DNA of 6,670 bases from an uncultured Rickettsiales bacterium (GCA_944390875.1 CALXRO010000063.1:1-6670), one strand, 5' to 3'; shown: positions 1-6,286, numbered from the stretch's first letter. Numbers and translations: made by a program. The notes: generated by a model not told the origin, from the letters alone.

Positions 1-387
1 ACATTACTAAATTTTAGTAGAGCTATAGCTATAATATCTAGTAATTATTTTGGTTTTCAAAATTCAAACTTACAACCATTTAATGTAGCACCATTTTTTA
101 TGGGAATATTTGAATCTCCAGAAAATGTTGTAATGTCTAATGATAACTATAAACTTCTTTTGAAAGGATTATTTATGTCTACCTTCTACGATGGTACATT
201 AAATAGTTTAACAAAAATAATACAAACAATATTTGGTTATAAAGGAAAATGTTGTGTTATAAGAAAAGAAGTTAATGAAATAGAAATAGTATCTGACTTT
301 GAATTTGAAGATTGGCATAAACAATTGTTTGAAAAAAATATAATACCAATACCTATTGGTTTAAGTTATAGTTTTAGGGTTGTTTGA
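1..387 (+). CDS. Phage tail/baseplate-like protein, C-terminal part (DUF2612-like), 5' end outside window
   Basis: The frame is open from base 1 to the TGA at 385-387, giving 128 visible residues with the start upstream of the window; the ATG at 100 is internal. The visible C-terminus contains 'NYKLLLKGLFMSTFYDGT', then a helix leading to 'TIFG', a beta-rich stretch, and a final 'NIIPIPIGLSYSF'. This succession (Y-x-LL, an x-DGT turn, I-x-x-IFG, and a terminal IP-x-P-x-G-x-x-Y/F) resembles the C-terminus of the DUF2612 family of phage tail or baseplate-associated proteins, from memory of the family and without an alignment. If correct, the window begins at the distal end of a prophage, gene-transfer-agent or phage-derived injection tail module. 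The protein would be a structural particle component. Its stop codon overlaps a candidate promoter for the next gene. Coding status is secure; the family call is moderate. Confidence 0.65.
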   Translation, partial: TLLNFSRAIAIISSNYFGFQNSNLQPFNVAPFFMGIFESPENVVMSNDNYKLLLKGLFMSTFYDGTLNSLTKIIQTIFGYKGKCCVIRKEVNEIEIVSDFEFEDWHKQLFEKNIIPIPIGLSYSFRVV

Positions 388-411
388 CTATTTTACATAT
401 AGTTATATATT
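384..411 (+). promoter_or_regulatory. Candidate sigma70-type promoter for the 110-aa/345-aa gene pair
   Basis: TTGACT at 384-389 is followed after 16 bases by TATATT at 406-411. The -35 box overlaps the TGA stop of the upstream tail-like gene. Transcription would start about 30 bases before the ATG at 448. TATA-like hexamers are common in this AT-rich DNA, so the support rests mainly on the -35 match and its spacing. If real, it would let the two downstream genes be expressed independently of the tail operon. Confidence 0.35.
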
Positions 412-436
412 TAGTATATATTATTAATATAATATT

Positions 437-442
437 AGAGGT
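437..442 (+). promoter_or_regulatory. Ribosome binding site of the 110-aa gene
   Basis: AGAGGT lies five bases upstream of the ATG at 448 and fixes that start. The 20 bases ending at this ATG match the corresponding leader of the next gene at 16 of 20 positions. Confidence 0.7.
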
Positions 443-447
443 ATAAA

Positions 448-780
448 ATGAGTGACTGTGTAGTTTTACCACAAGATCCTTTTGAAATAAGGCCATATTC
501 GGAATATCAATTAATTGATGGTGGTAAATATTATTATTTTTATAAAGATAAAGATGAAAATATAGTTTACATAAACACACTAGAAAATACTATAGGTTTT
601 TATAACCCCGAAACTGATGGTAAAATTCTTGAGGATGGAAAACCTTTTGATCCAAGTTTTAGATGTAGTATAACTAGAAAAACTAACAAATGGAATTTTA
701 ATGAGAGAAGACTTTTAAGAGATGCTAAGAGACTAACAAATTTTTATGAGGGTAACTACATTAATTGTCTATTGATATAA
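448..780 (+). CDS. Hypothetical protein, 110 aa, between tail-like gene and putative cysteine peptidase
   Basis: An intact 110-codon gene with a good Shine-Dalgarno at 437-442. I do not recognise the family. The N-terminal two thirds is rich in aromatic residues and predicted strand ('GGKYYYFYKDKDENIVYIN', then 'IGFYNPETDGK'), suggesting a small beta-rich fold. The C-terminal third is basic and probably helical ('NFNERRLLRDAKRL'). There is no signal peptide, no membrane segment and no obvious catalytic motif. It lies 60 bp after the tail-like gene and 27 bp before the 345-aa gene, with near-identical leaders on both, so the pair is probably co-transcribed. By position it could be a small tail accessory protein, or a partner, chaperone or immunity protein for the 345-aa product. 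That is inference from context only. Confidence 0.7.
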   Translation: MSDCVVLPQDPFEIRPYSEYQLIDGGKYYYFYKDKDENIVYINTLENTIGFYNPETDGKILEDGKPFDPSFRCSITRKTNKWNFNERRLLRDAKRLTNFYEGNYINCLLI

Positions 781-795
781 TTCTAATCATAATAT

Positions 796-801
796 GAGGG
801 G
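796..801 (+). promoter_or_regulatory. Ribosome binding site of the 345-aa gene
   Basis: GAGGGG, six bases upstream of the ATG at 808. It is a strong Shine-Dalgarno that decides this start and indicates efficient translation. Confidence 0.75.
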
Positions 802-807
802 TATTAT

Positions 808-1845
808 ATGGATAGTAGAGAAACAAATTATAATAAAGTCTATATTGATTATGAGGCACATAGTGGTAGAGAAGACTATATAAAATTAATAGTTTTTGAT
901 GTTGGAGAGCCACCTTATAGAATACTACATAATGGCTCTCTACAACGTTGGCCAAGGGATCAAGGGCATTGGCCTAATTACAAAGGTGAAAATGGTAAAT
1001 ACTCGGCTTTTATAGAAATAATGAATGGAATAGTCACATATAAAGACTATGATGAATTAAGAAAAGAAGAAATTTTAAAAATATCTCGTCAGTATAGACC
1101 AGGAATTGGGAGAATGGCTCAAGCTGTTTATACAGCAATTATTTTGAAATTTTCAGATGAATGTTTTCTTTCTAGTTTAAGATTTCCTTATATAATAAAT
1201 AATGATCGAATTGATTTAATAATTGGAAATGAAATCAGAATAGCTCATTCAAATAGAAATTTGGTTCGTGCAAGTGCATTAAAAAACTTTCCAAGATTTA
1301 TTGCCATACCTTATTGTGTTAGTATAAGGACTAAGCCATTGAGTTTATCTAATGCTTTTGGACATTTTACAACTTTGATAGTTGATTTAGACCATAAAGA
1401 TAATAATGGAAATTATAAACCATTTGTCTATGTATATGATAGTGCACATTTTCTATGTAAAAGTTATGGAGTTTTTTCATACAACTTAAATAGGGATGCA
1501 TATTTTAAATTCGGTGATGGAATTTTGGTAGATGATAAACCATTAAATGAAGATATTAATTACTGTCCACATTGTTTTGGTATTAATGATAATAAAACCA
1601 GTAAAATTCAATATGTTTGGAAATTATCCAGACCTCTTGATTGTAGGTGCGGTTATTATTGTGAAGCATCAATTAATTTGCTTTTAAAAAATATAGATTT
1701 TTTAGATTATGGATGTGAAATACCATCAGGACAACAGACTAGAGATTTTCTAAGGAATATTTTAAAGAATGGTCAAGTATTGAATGAAATCAAACACAAT
1801 ATAATACCGCCAGCGCCATTTGAATGGTTTTCTAGATATATATAA
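808..1845 (+). CDS. Putative CE-clan cysteine peptidase/acetyltransferase-like protein, 345 aa (possible phage cargo or effector)
   Basis: An intact 345-codon gene with a strong ribosome binding site. The N-terminal half (about 1-160) is unrecognised, mixed alpha/beta, with 'RWPRDQGHWPNYKGENGKY' near 48-65. The C-terminal half carries the order seen in Ulp1/C48-type and YopJ-type enzymes. His186 is in 'GHFTTLIVDLD', Asp211 in 'VYVYDSAH', and Cys281 (or Cys279) in 'DCRCGYYCEASINLLL', like the family's H-x-L-x-x-x-D, YDS and DCG-x-x-x-C elements. Differences count against certainty: the Asp-to-Cys gap is about 70 residues, with an inserted loop carrying 'CPHC' (253-256). The usual oxyanion Gln just before the Cys is not obvious; Gln268 is rather far. 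There is no signal peptide or transmembrane segment. Such enzymes elsewhere cleave ubiquitin-like proteins or acetylate host proteins; the substrate here is unknown. It sits directly after a tail-like gene and a 110-aa gene. A zinc-binding protein is the main alternative reading. The gene is secure; the enzyme call is tentative. Confidence 0.6.
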   Translation: MDSRETNYNKVYIDYEAHSGREDYIKLIVFDVGEPPYRILHNGSLQRWPRDQGHWPNYKGENGKYSAFIEIMNGIVTYKDYDELRKEEILKISRQYRPGIGRMAQAVYTAIILKFSDECFLSSLRFPYIINNDRIDLIIGNEIRIAHSNRNLVRASALKNFPRFIAIPYCVSIRTKPLSLSNAFGHFTTLIVDLDHKDNNGNYKPFVYVYDSAHFLCKSYGVFSYNLNRDAYFKFGDGILVDDKPLNEDINYCPHCFGINDNKTSKIQYVWKLSRPLDCRCGYYCEASINLLLKNIDFLDYGCEIPSGQQTRDFLRNILKNGQVLNEIKHNIIPPAPFEWFSRYI

Positions 1846-1933
1846 GACAAAAATAAATAACATACACTCTCATTTTACATAGAAATATATTGATTTTATA
1901 TTTAATTCTCCATCGCCCATTTTTATCACTTCT
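1846..1933. other. Convergent junction between phage-like block and decayed R-M locus
   Basis: These 88 bases separate the ends of the plus-strand 345-aa gene and minus-strand mod. I see no convincing rho-independent terminator hairpin for either side, and no direct repeat or attachment-like core. The only coding trace is the 16-codon minus-strand ORF described separately. The DNA to the right is visibly poorer in G+C than the genes to the left. Confidence 0.5.
1870..1920 (-). pseudogene. 16-codon ORF just after mod, possible truncated start of a third R-M locus gene
   Basis: On the minus strand an ATG lies 13 bases after the mod TAA and reads MGDGELNIKSIYFYVK before a TGA. AGAAGTG sits shortly upstream of the ATG as a weak Shine-Dalgarno. 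The residue pattern is protein-like, with an acidic start and an alternating hydrophobic/aromatic strand. Its position directly downstream of mod would suit the first codons of a co-transcribed gene cut off by the junction with the phage-like block. It is too short to identify, and a chance ORF is quite possible. Confidence 0.2.
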
Positions 1934-2698
1934 TTAAAATACCTCCCTTTTACAAAATTGTAACACAATCTTAACATTACTCCTACCATATTGTTGTAAA
2001 GTTGTATTTATTGTTGCAGTCCAACCATCAATAAATATTTGTGCATTATCATTAATTGCTACTTTTAGCTTATCTTTTTCAACTTTATATGAATTCGTGA
2101 TATAATAATTATTATTAACCTTATATATACAGTCTTTAGTTATTTCAATTAAACTTGATAAAGATAGATCATCAATACCTACCTTAAAAATCATATTACA
2201 CACAGTGTCTATTGCTGTTTTGTTTTCTAAAAATTGCATTTCAAGTTGTCCATCATTAAATTCAATTATTCTATTCTTATCAACTAAAGAAAATACTTTA
2301 TAATCTATATCAATTTCATTTTTATTATCTGATTCATTCAATATTTTCTCTTCTGTTCTATTACATCTTTCTATTGTTATATCACTTATATATGGTTTTT
2401 TGTTATTATCTTGTCTCTTGTTCATAAGATTGTTTTCTATTATAAAATCATAAACCAGTTTATCTTTTGATATTTTTTCATCTAATTGCACGAGTATAAA
2501 CTTCCTATTACCTCCATCTTCCTTATTTAATTCCATAACCGCTTGTACTCTTGTTCCTGAACCAGCAAAAAAGTCTAGGATGATGTCGTTAGAACTACTA
2601 GTAAGTTTTAATAAAAATTTTAAAAAATTCACTGGCTTTGGAAAATCAAAAGTTATTTGTAATCTTTTTAAGTCGTTAGTACCAAAAGTATTTGAAAT
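1934..2698 (-). pseudogene. mod: mod C-terminal fragment with AdoMet-binding motif I
   Basis: This is the longest surviving open stretch of mod: about 254 codons open from 2698, with the first internal ATG at 2632. It starts within the conserved 'SNTFGTNDLKRLQITFDFP' block, passes motif I DFFAGSGT at 2552-2575, and ends 'LQFCKREVF'. Residues just after motif I read RVQAV where the family usually has T-A-H-A-V, a further sign of relaxed selection. The C-terminal portion (about 150 residues) is the less conserved tail of Mod. Without motif IV and the N-terminal part it cannot methylate by itself. No good ribosome binding site precedes the ATG at 2632. Confidence 0.85.
2552..2575 (-). other. Mod AdoMet-binding motif I (DFFAGSGT)
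   Basis: The codons for D-F-F-A-G-S-G-T give the F-x-G-x-G type methyl-donor binding loop of N6-adenine methyltransferases. The motif is intact but is followed by Arg instead of the usual Thr. Confidence 0.85.
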
Positions 2699-3292
2699 TC
2701 ATCAAAAAAATTCCTTGGTAATAAACCTTCATTTTATCTATCTTTTAAAGAAAGCTTTGTATATATATTCCAAGTGCTTTTCAAATTTGTATTAAAAATT
2801 AACTAAAGGTGAATTATTTGTTTTTTTAAAAACAATTTTATTTTCTTTTAAATTCTCTAAATTTTTTTCGTTCCATCTCCAAGGCAAATTATTTGGCGTA
2901 ATAATCACCTCACCATCTGGCGTTTTATAGGATACCTAGAACCACTATGCTTTAAAGCTGCTTGATATAATTCTATTTCCTTATATATTCCTATATTATC
3001 TTTTATTATAACTTTTTAATTGCTTATCATTTAAACTAACTTTAAATTTTTCTAAATTATTTATACTTCTAGCATATGATAATAAATAATCGATACAATG
3101 TGAAAAATATGAACCATTATTACTTGATTTTCTGGTTATTCTTATAAATTGATTCATAAAATTCTCCTCCCCAAACTACATCACACAATAACTTTAAATC
3201 TGCTTGTTCATTATCATCTATACTTATAAATATTACTCCATCATTTCTTAATAAATCTCTAGCTAGTTTTAGTCTGGGGCACAAAAACAAAG
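2699..3292 (-). pseudogene. mod: mod central region, multiply frameshifted (target-recognition part)
   Basis: No frame stays open for long here, but Mod sequence continues across all three minus frames. In order these are 'RLKLARDLLRNDG' through 'DDNEQADLKLLCD' (from about 3277); 'NQFIRITRKSSNNGSYFSH' and 'YLLSYAR' (about 3157-3060); 'DNIGIYKEIELYQAALKHSG' (about 3000-2941); 'TPDGEVIITPNNLPWRWNE' (about 2922-2866); and 'WNIYTKLSLKDR' then stop then 'NEGLLPRNFFDEF' (about 2775-2698). Each switch needs only one or two missing or extra bases, for example one extra base in the four-C run at 3276-3279 (minus strand). This region normally holds the target-recognition domain. Confidence 0.85.
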
Positions 3293-3823
3293 TCAGACAT
3301 TATGATCACCTTTTGTTTTTAAACGACCTAATAACCTATTTTCTTCTTCTTTATTAATATTAGGTTCATTAATTATTTTTTCTTCATCATTTTTAAAATT
3401 ATCTAAATAGACAAATTCATCACTTTTTGTATTATATAGTGGATCAATATAAATCATTTTTATTTTATTCATGTAATAATTTTTTAATATTTTTAATACT
3501 TCTAAATTATCACCTCTAAAAATCATATTACCTGTACTGTCAAAATTTTTACTTTGATTAAATTCAACATTTATGTCCTTTGTTATATCTTTAGTATAAT
3601 TTTTTAAAGCTAGACTATGTTTTCCTAAAAAATTTAATCCATAACCATATTCTTTCTCCGAAACCTGCAGATCAAGTATTCTTTTTAATTCATTTATATC
3701 TATTTCATTACCATCAAAAATACTTGGAGCATTAGATTTAAGAAATTCTAAAATCTCATTTCTCTTTTTGGTTTCAAAAATATTAAAACCAGCTTTTGTC
3801 CATTCATCTTTTCTATTGTCCAT
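3293..3823 (-). pseudogene. mod: mod N-terminal fragment, 176 codons
   Basis: This is the original mod start with a proper Shine-Dalgarno at 3830-3835, running to a TGA at 3293-3295. The N-terminal 95 residues are the less conserved leader of Type III Mods. 'FRGDNLEVLKIL' at about 102-113 and 'MIYIDPLYNTKSDEFVYLDNF' at about 123-143 are the family landmarks. Two normally near-invariant residues are changed: the second Pro of DPPY to Leu129, and Gly to Lys after 'YNT'. The TGA lies where the family has Trp in a W-L-x-F-x-x-P-R-L block, and the rest of that block follows in the shifted sequence. A truncated protein could still be translated, but it lacks motif I. Confidence 0.85.
3434..3445 (-). 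other. Mod catalytic motif IV altered: DPLY instead of DPPY
   Basis: The codons GAT CCA CTA TAT encode D-P-L-Y. The flanking 'IYID...YNT.SDEFVY' is the classic Type III Mod motif IV environment, where DPPY lines the target-adenine pocket. A single C-to-T change (CCA to CTA) explains it, and it is a substitution rather than an indel. Confidence 0.85.
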
Positions 3824-4110
3824 TTATGATCCTTTTTATTAAGGTTGATAATTCGTCATTTTTTATTCTGGTTTCGAAAGTTATATTTATTCTATCTTTA
3901 TATTTTTCTTTAAGTTTATTAAAATATAACTTTGCAAAATCTATTTTTAACTTTTCATAATTTGATATTTTTCCTTGTACTTCATAGCCTTTTGTTTCTA
4001 CAAGCATAATAAATTTTTTTCATTTTCTGTTTTTATTAAATAACAAAAATCTGAGCTGTATTTTCCCATCGAAGTGTTAATTTCTAATTTTGGCATTTTT
4101 GCAAAAATCT
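3813..4110 (-). pseudogene. res: res C-terminal PD-(D/E)XK nuclease domain, split by a frameshift
   Basis: 'IFAKMPKLEINTSMGKYSSD' is followed by 'FCYLIKTENEKNL' in one frame down to about 4010, then 'MLVETKGYEVQGKI' in another from 4007 to the TAG at 3813. The Asp codon at 4049-4051 (SSD-F) and the Glu-Thr-Lys codons at 3990-3998 correspond to the D...E-x-K metal-binding residues of the Type III Res nuclease. All are still encoded, but no single frame now contains them together. The domain end overlaps the mod ATG. Confidence 0.8.
3830..3835 (-). promoter_or_regulatory. Ribosome binding site of mod, inside the end of res
   Basis: AAAGGA on the minus strand lies six bases before the mod ATG at 3823 and within the last codons of res. 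It fits translational coupling of mod to res in the ancestral operon. Confidence 0.6.
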
Positions 4111-4228
4111 TTATTTATTTTTGATTTTTATCATTTGTGATAATATTTTTCTCAAAATCAGAGTCATATTCAATTACATTTTTAAATAACCATTGTTCTT
4201 CTAGATTCATGTTTGGTGGTATGTTTTC

Positions 4229-4722
4229 CTAATATTTACCATAGTTTCCTGCATTTAGTTCTCTAGGTAATTCAATCTCTCCATCTATAAGATGATAAGA
4301 TATGATGGTTTTAATCTCATAAACTAAACTTGTTTTAATTGTATCAATTATTTCTTTTTTAAATCGTGTTACATTTTTCTTTATAATATCTTTATCTGTT
4401 GCATTTAGAATATCTTTTATAAATCCTATTGGTGTATTTGTTTTTGAAGATAATTCATATATTATATCAATTAGTGAAATATTTTCCTTATAAAGTTCGA
4501 TATTTTTTAATTCTCTTGTAATACTCAAATCTTCGTTATTTATTATTGATTTTGTTGTTTCTATTTTTTGTTCAATAATATCTATTTTTTTTATTTTATC
4601 ACTTATATGTTTAATTAGACTATTGTATTTACCATTGTCTAAATTATTAATTGTATATATGACATTTTTTTTAATAGTTCTCCAAATTTCACAAAACTCA
4701 TCATAAAATTTGTTTTTAATTT
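4229..4722 (-). pseudogene. res: res fragment between helicase and nuclease domains
   Basis: A continuous open stretch of about 163 codons runs from 'IKNKFYDEFCEIWRTIKKNV' near 4722, through 'YNSLIKHISDKIKKIDIIEQ' and 'SITRELKNIELYKENISLID', to 'IELPRELNAGNYGKY' and a TAA at 4229. It is mostly charged helix with Ile/Lys-rich heptad-like spacing. The next residues of Res, 'ENIPPNMNLEEQWLFKNVIE', continue in a different frame (about 4220-4160), so a one-base change ends this fragment. The first internal ATG is at 4528, but it has no convincing ribosome binding site. Confidence 0.75.
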
Positions 4723-5055
4723 TTGCTTTGAATTAATGTTTGTTTTTACGCATTCTTTTATGAATTTATTGTTTTCAAATATTTTATTTATAATCTCTAT
4801 TATTTCTTTATCTAATTCATATAAATTAAAATCATTTGTTTTTTCATATAAATCCTCCTCATTTTCATTTATACCAATATATTTGATAATATTTTTCTCT
4901 TTGAGAATGTAAAATATTTCTTTACTTCTATTAGAATCTTTAGTTATCTTATTGATTTCTTTTCTTATTTCGGCTTCTGTAAATTCATTCTTTAGACTAT
5001 TACTATTTGAAAAATATCATTTTGTATACATTTTATAAAGTCGCCTTCAAAATTA

Positions 5056-5595
5056 CTAACAACTACTTTCATCCCAAAATTCCTCCTGTGTATTAAATTT
5101 ATCAATTGTAAGTCTTTCTCCATTCTGATTTACGCAGATTCTTAAACCTCTGCCTATTTGCTGTAATTTTGATATTTCACTACCAAAATTTGAAAGTTTA
5201 CATATTGTAAAAACATTTGTATTATCCCAACCTTCTTGTAAAGCCCAAACACTGAATATAAATCTTATAGGAGACTAAAAACTTAATAATTTTTCTTTAT
5301 CCTTTAGTATTTCGTCTATTGATAATTTTTCTTTTTCTTCTTGTGTTTTACCTTTGTCGCCACTAAAATATCCTTTATGACATTCGCTGTAATTTTTTAA
5401 ATATTCTGCATATTTACCTGACAATATTTTAGTTGATTTAACTTTTGCGTATTCTTCTAGAAATATCTTGTATATTTTACCATTATTTCTGTATTCATTT
5501 ATGTTTTTCATAAAAAATAATGTTAGTGTTTTTATGCCTTTTTCAAATAACTTTTGTTCTTTATCAAAATGAAGTTCTATTGTTAAATTAATCAT
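5056..5595 (-). pseudogene. res: res second helicase domain, single nonsense codon (EGWDN, QQIGRGLR)
   Basis: One frame runs from 'MINLTIELHFDKEQKLFEKG' (5595) through 'LTLFFMKNINEYRNNGKIYK', 'EEYAKVKS' and 'KDKEKLLSF', meets TAG at 5275-5277, then continues unchanged as 'SPIRFIFSVWALQEGWDN' and 'TNVFTICKLSNFGSEISKL', 'QQIGRGLRICVNQNGER', to a stop at 5056-5058. Where the TAG stands, Type III Res proteins usually have Glu or another polar residue; GAG to TAG is a single change. EGWDN (5221-5235) and QQIGRGLRI (5137-5163) are the RecA-like domain 2 motifs, the latter with the arginine-finger element. Apart from the stop, about 180 codons here are well preserved. Confidence 0.85.
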
Positions 5596-5737
5596 AGATC
5601 TAATATTTTCTTATTAAAATATTATTTTTGTTTATTTTTTATATAACTTTACCATTGTAAGTATCCCCTATATTAAGGATTTATCTTCCTTTATTTCCGT
5701 TTATAAAATTATCAACAATGGCTCTTTTGTTTTTTAT

Positions 5738-5941
5738 TCATATTAGATTCTGCCCATTACGTACAATGTCCTGCTGATATACAATAATTCTTTTTACTAA
5801 ATTCTGCTTAAAAGCACTAATGCTGTCGAGGAGATAACAATAGTCTTTATCTTTGTCTTTTATAGGGAATGTTGCACCAAAATGTATTACATAGTTTCTA
5901 AAATTTTCCAAACTTTTTTTGGTTTTTTCTCCTTCAAATTT
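5738..5941 (-). pseudogene. res: res helicase domain 1 remnant with GATFP (motif III)
   Basis: An open stretch of about 67 codons runs from 'KFEGEKTKKSLENFRNYVIH', through 'FGATFPIKDKDKDYCYLLDS' and 'ISAFKQNLVKRIIVYQQDIV', to a TGA at 5738. GATFP at 5864-5878 is the motif III equivalent of Type III Res. The DEPH that should stand immediately before 'KFEG' is absent. Between 5738 and 5600 the sequence is further broken and only scattered Res-like words can be read ('LNIGDTYNGKVI', 'KKINKNNILI'). Confidence 0.75.
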
Positions 5942-5955
5942 ATATTACTATTGGA
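5936..5955 (-). other. Res motif II (DEPH) deletion point
   Basis: 'LQKLNPIVI' is followed directly by a stop and then, shifted, by 'KFEGEKTKK'. Type III Res proteins read ...PVVIIDEPHKFEG... here. The expected codons for I-D-E-P-H are missing: a loss of about 13-14 bases both shifts the frame and removes the Mg-ATP-binding Asp-Glu. Confidence 0.7.
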
Positions 5956-6286
5956 TTAAGTTTTTGTAAACCGTCAAGATAAGATATTGATGACTCAGTA
6001 TTTATAAATAAATCACTTTCTAATGGTTTATTTAATATGTTAGAGTCTTTATTAAAAAAACTTGGTGTTATGATTAATGCAGAAAGTTTATCATCTCTTA
6101 TAAATTATTTATGATACTTGTTTTTCCACTTTCATATACATTAAAATCTATTTCTTTGTCTTTTTCGTTTGAATAAACGGCTTTAAATAATCTTTCGTAA
6201 TTTCAAAATTATTTTTAATTCCCTCTCTTATAGCAATACTTGGAACAACAATTAAAAATTTCTTATAACTGTTTGACTTGTGAAGT

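Larger units (their letters stand above)
1934..3823 (-). pseudogene. mod: mod: Type III restriction-modification DNA methyltransferase, decayed
   Basis: When the three minus frames are stitched, about 630 codons of a Type III Mod subunit can be read, close to the usual length. In order: an N-terminal region, 'FRGDNLEVLKIL', the catalytic motif IV region (DPLY at residues 127-130), 'RLKLARDLLRNDGVIFISIDDN', a central target-recognition part ('YQAALKHSGSRYP', 'PWRWNEKN'), 'RLQITFDFPKPVNFLK', AdoMet motif I 'DFFAGSGT', then 'EDGGNRKFILVQLDE'. Motif IV before motif I is the beta-class order of Type III Mods. Active Mod would transfer a methyl group from AdoMet to adenine at an asymmetric site and give Res its specificity. 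Here the reading is broken by a TGA at 3293-3295 in place of a conserved Trp and by frameshifts near 3278, 3160, 3008, 2923, 2790 and 2697. A TAA near 2734 adds a further stop. The motif IV substitution alone should abolish methylation. The start at 3823 overlaps the end of res. Confidence 0.92.

Noticed and set aside
374..580. 68-codon minus-strand open frame
   Set aside because: It lies opposite the 110-aa gene and its leader, and has a low-complexity Tyr/Leu/His/Ile composition. It is a shadow of the real plus-strand gene.
761..955. 64-codon minus-strand open frame
   Set aside because: It is opposite the 345-aa gene start, rich in Tyr/Leu/His, without a ribosome binding site. It is a shadow.
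2580..2795. 71-codon plus-strand open frame
   Set aside because: It is opposite mod sequence that clearly encodes FAGSGT and QITFDFP on the minus strand. It is antisense noise.
3270..3285. Phase-variable switch in mod at the four-C run
   Set aside because: Type III mod genes can be phase variable, but the run is only four bases and there is no tandem repeat. Many other fixed lesions make switching pointless.
3293..3295. TGA in place of a conserved Trp in mod, suggesting a TGA=Trp genetic code
   Set aside because: The intact genes use TGG for Trp, the tail-like gene ends at a well-placed TGA, and the stops in the decayed genes also include TAA, TAG and frameshifts. Reading TGA as Trp would not restore mod.
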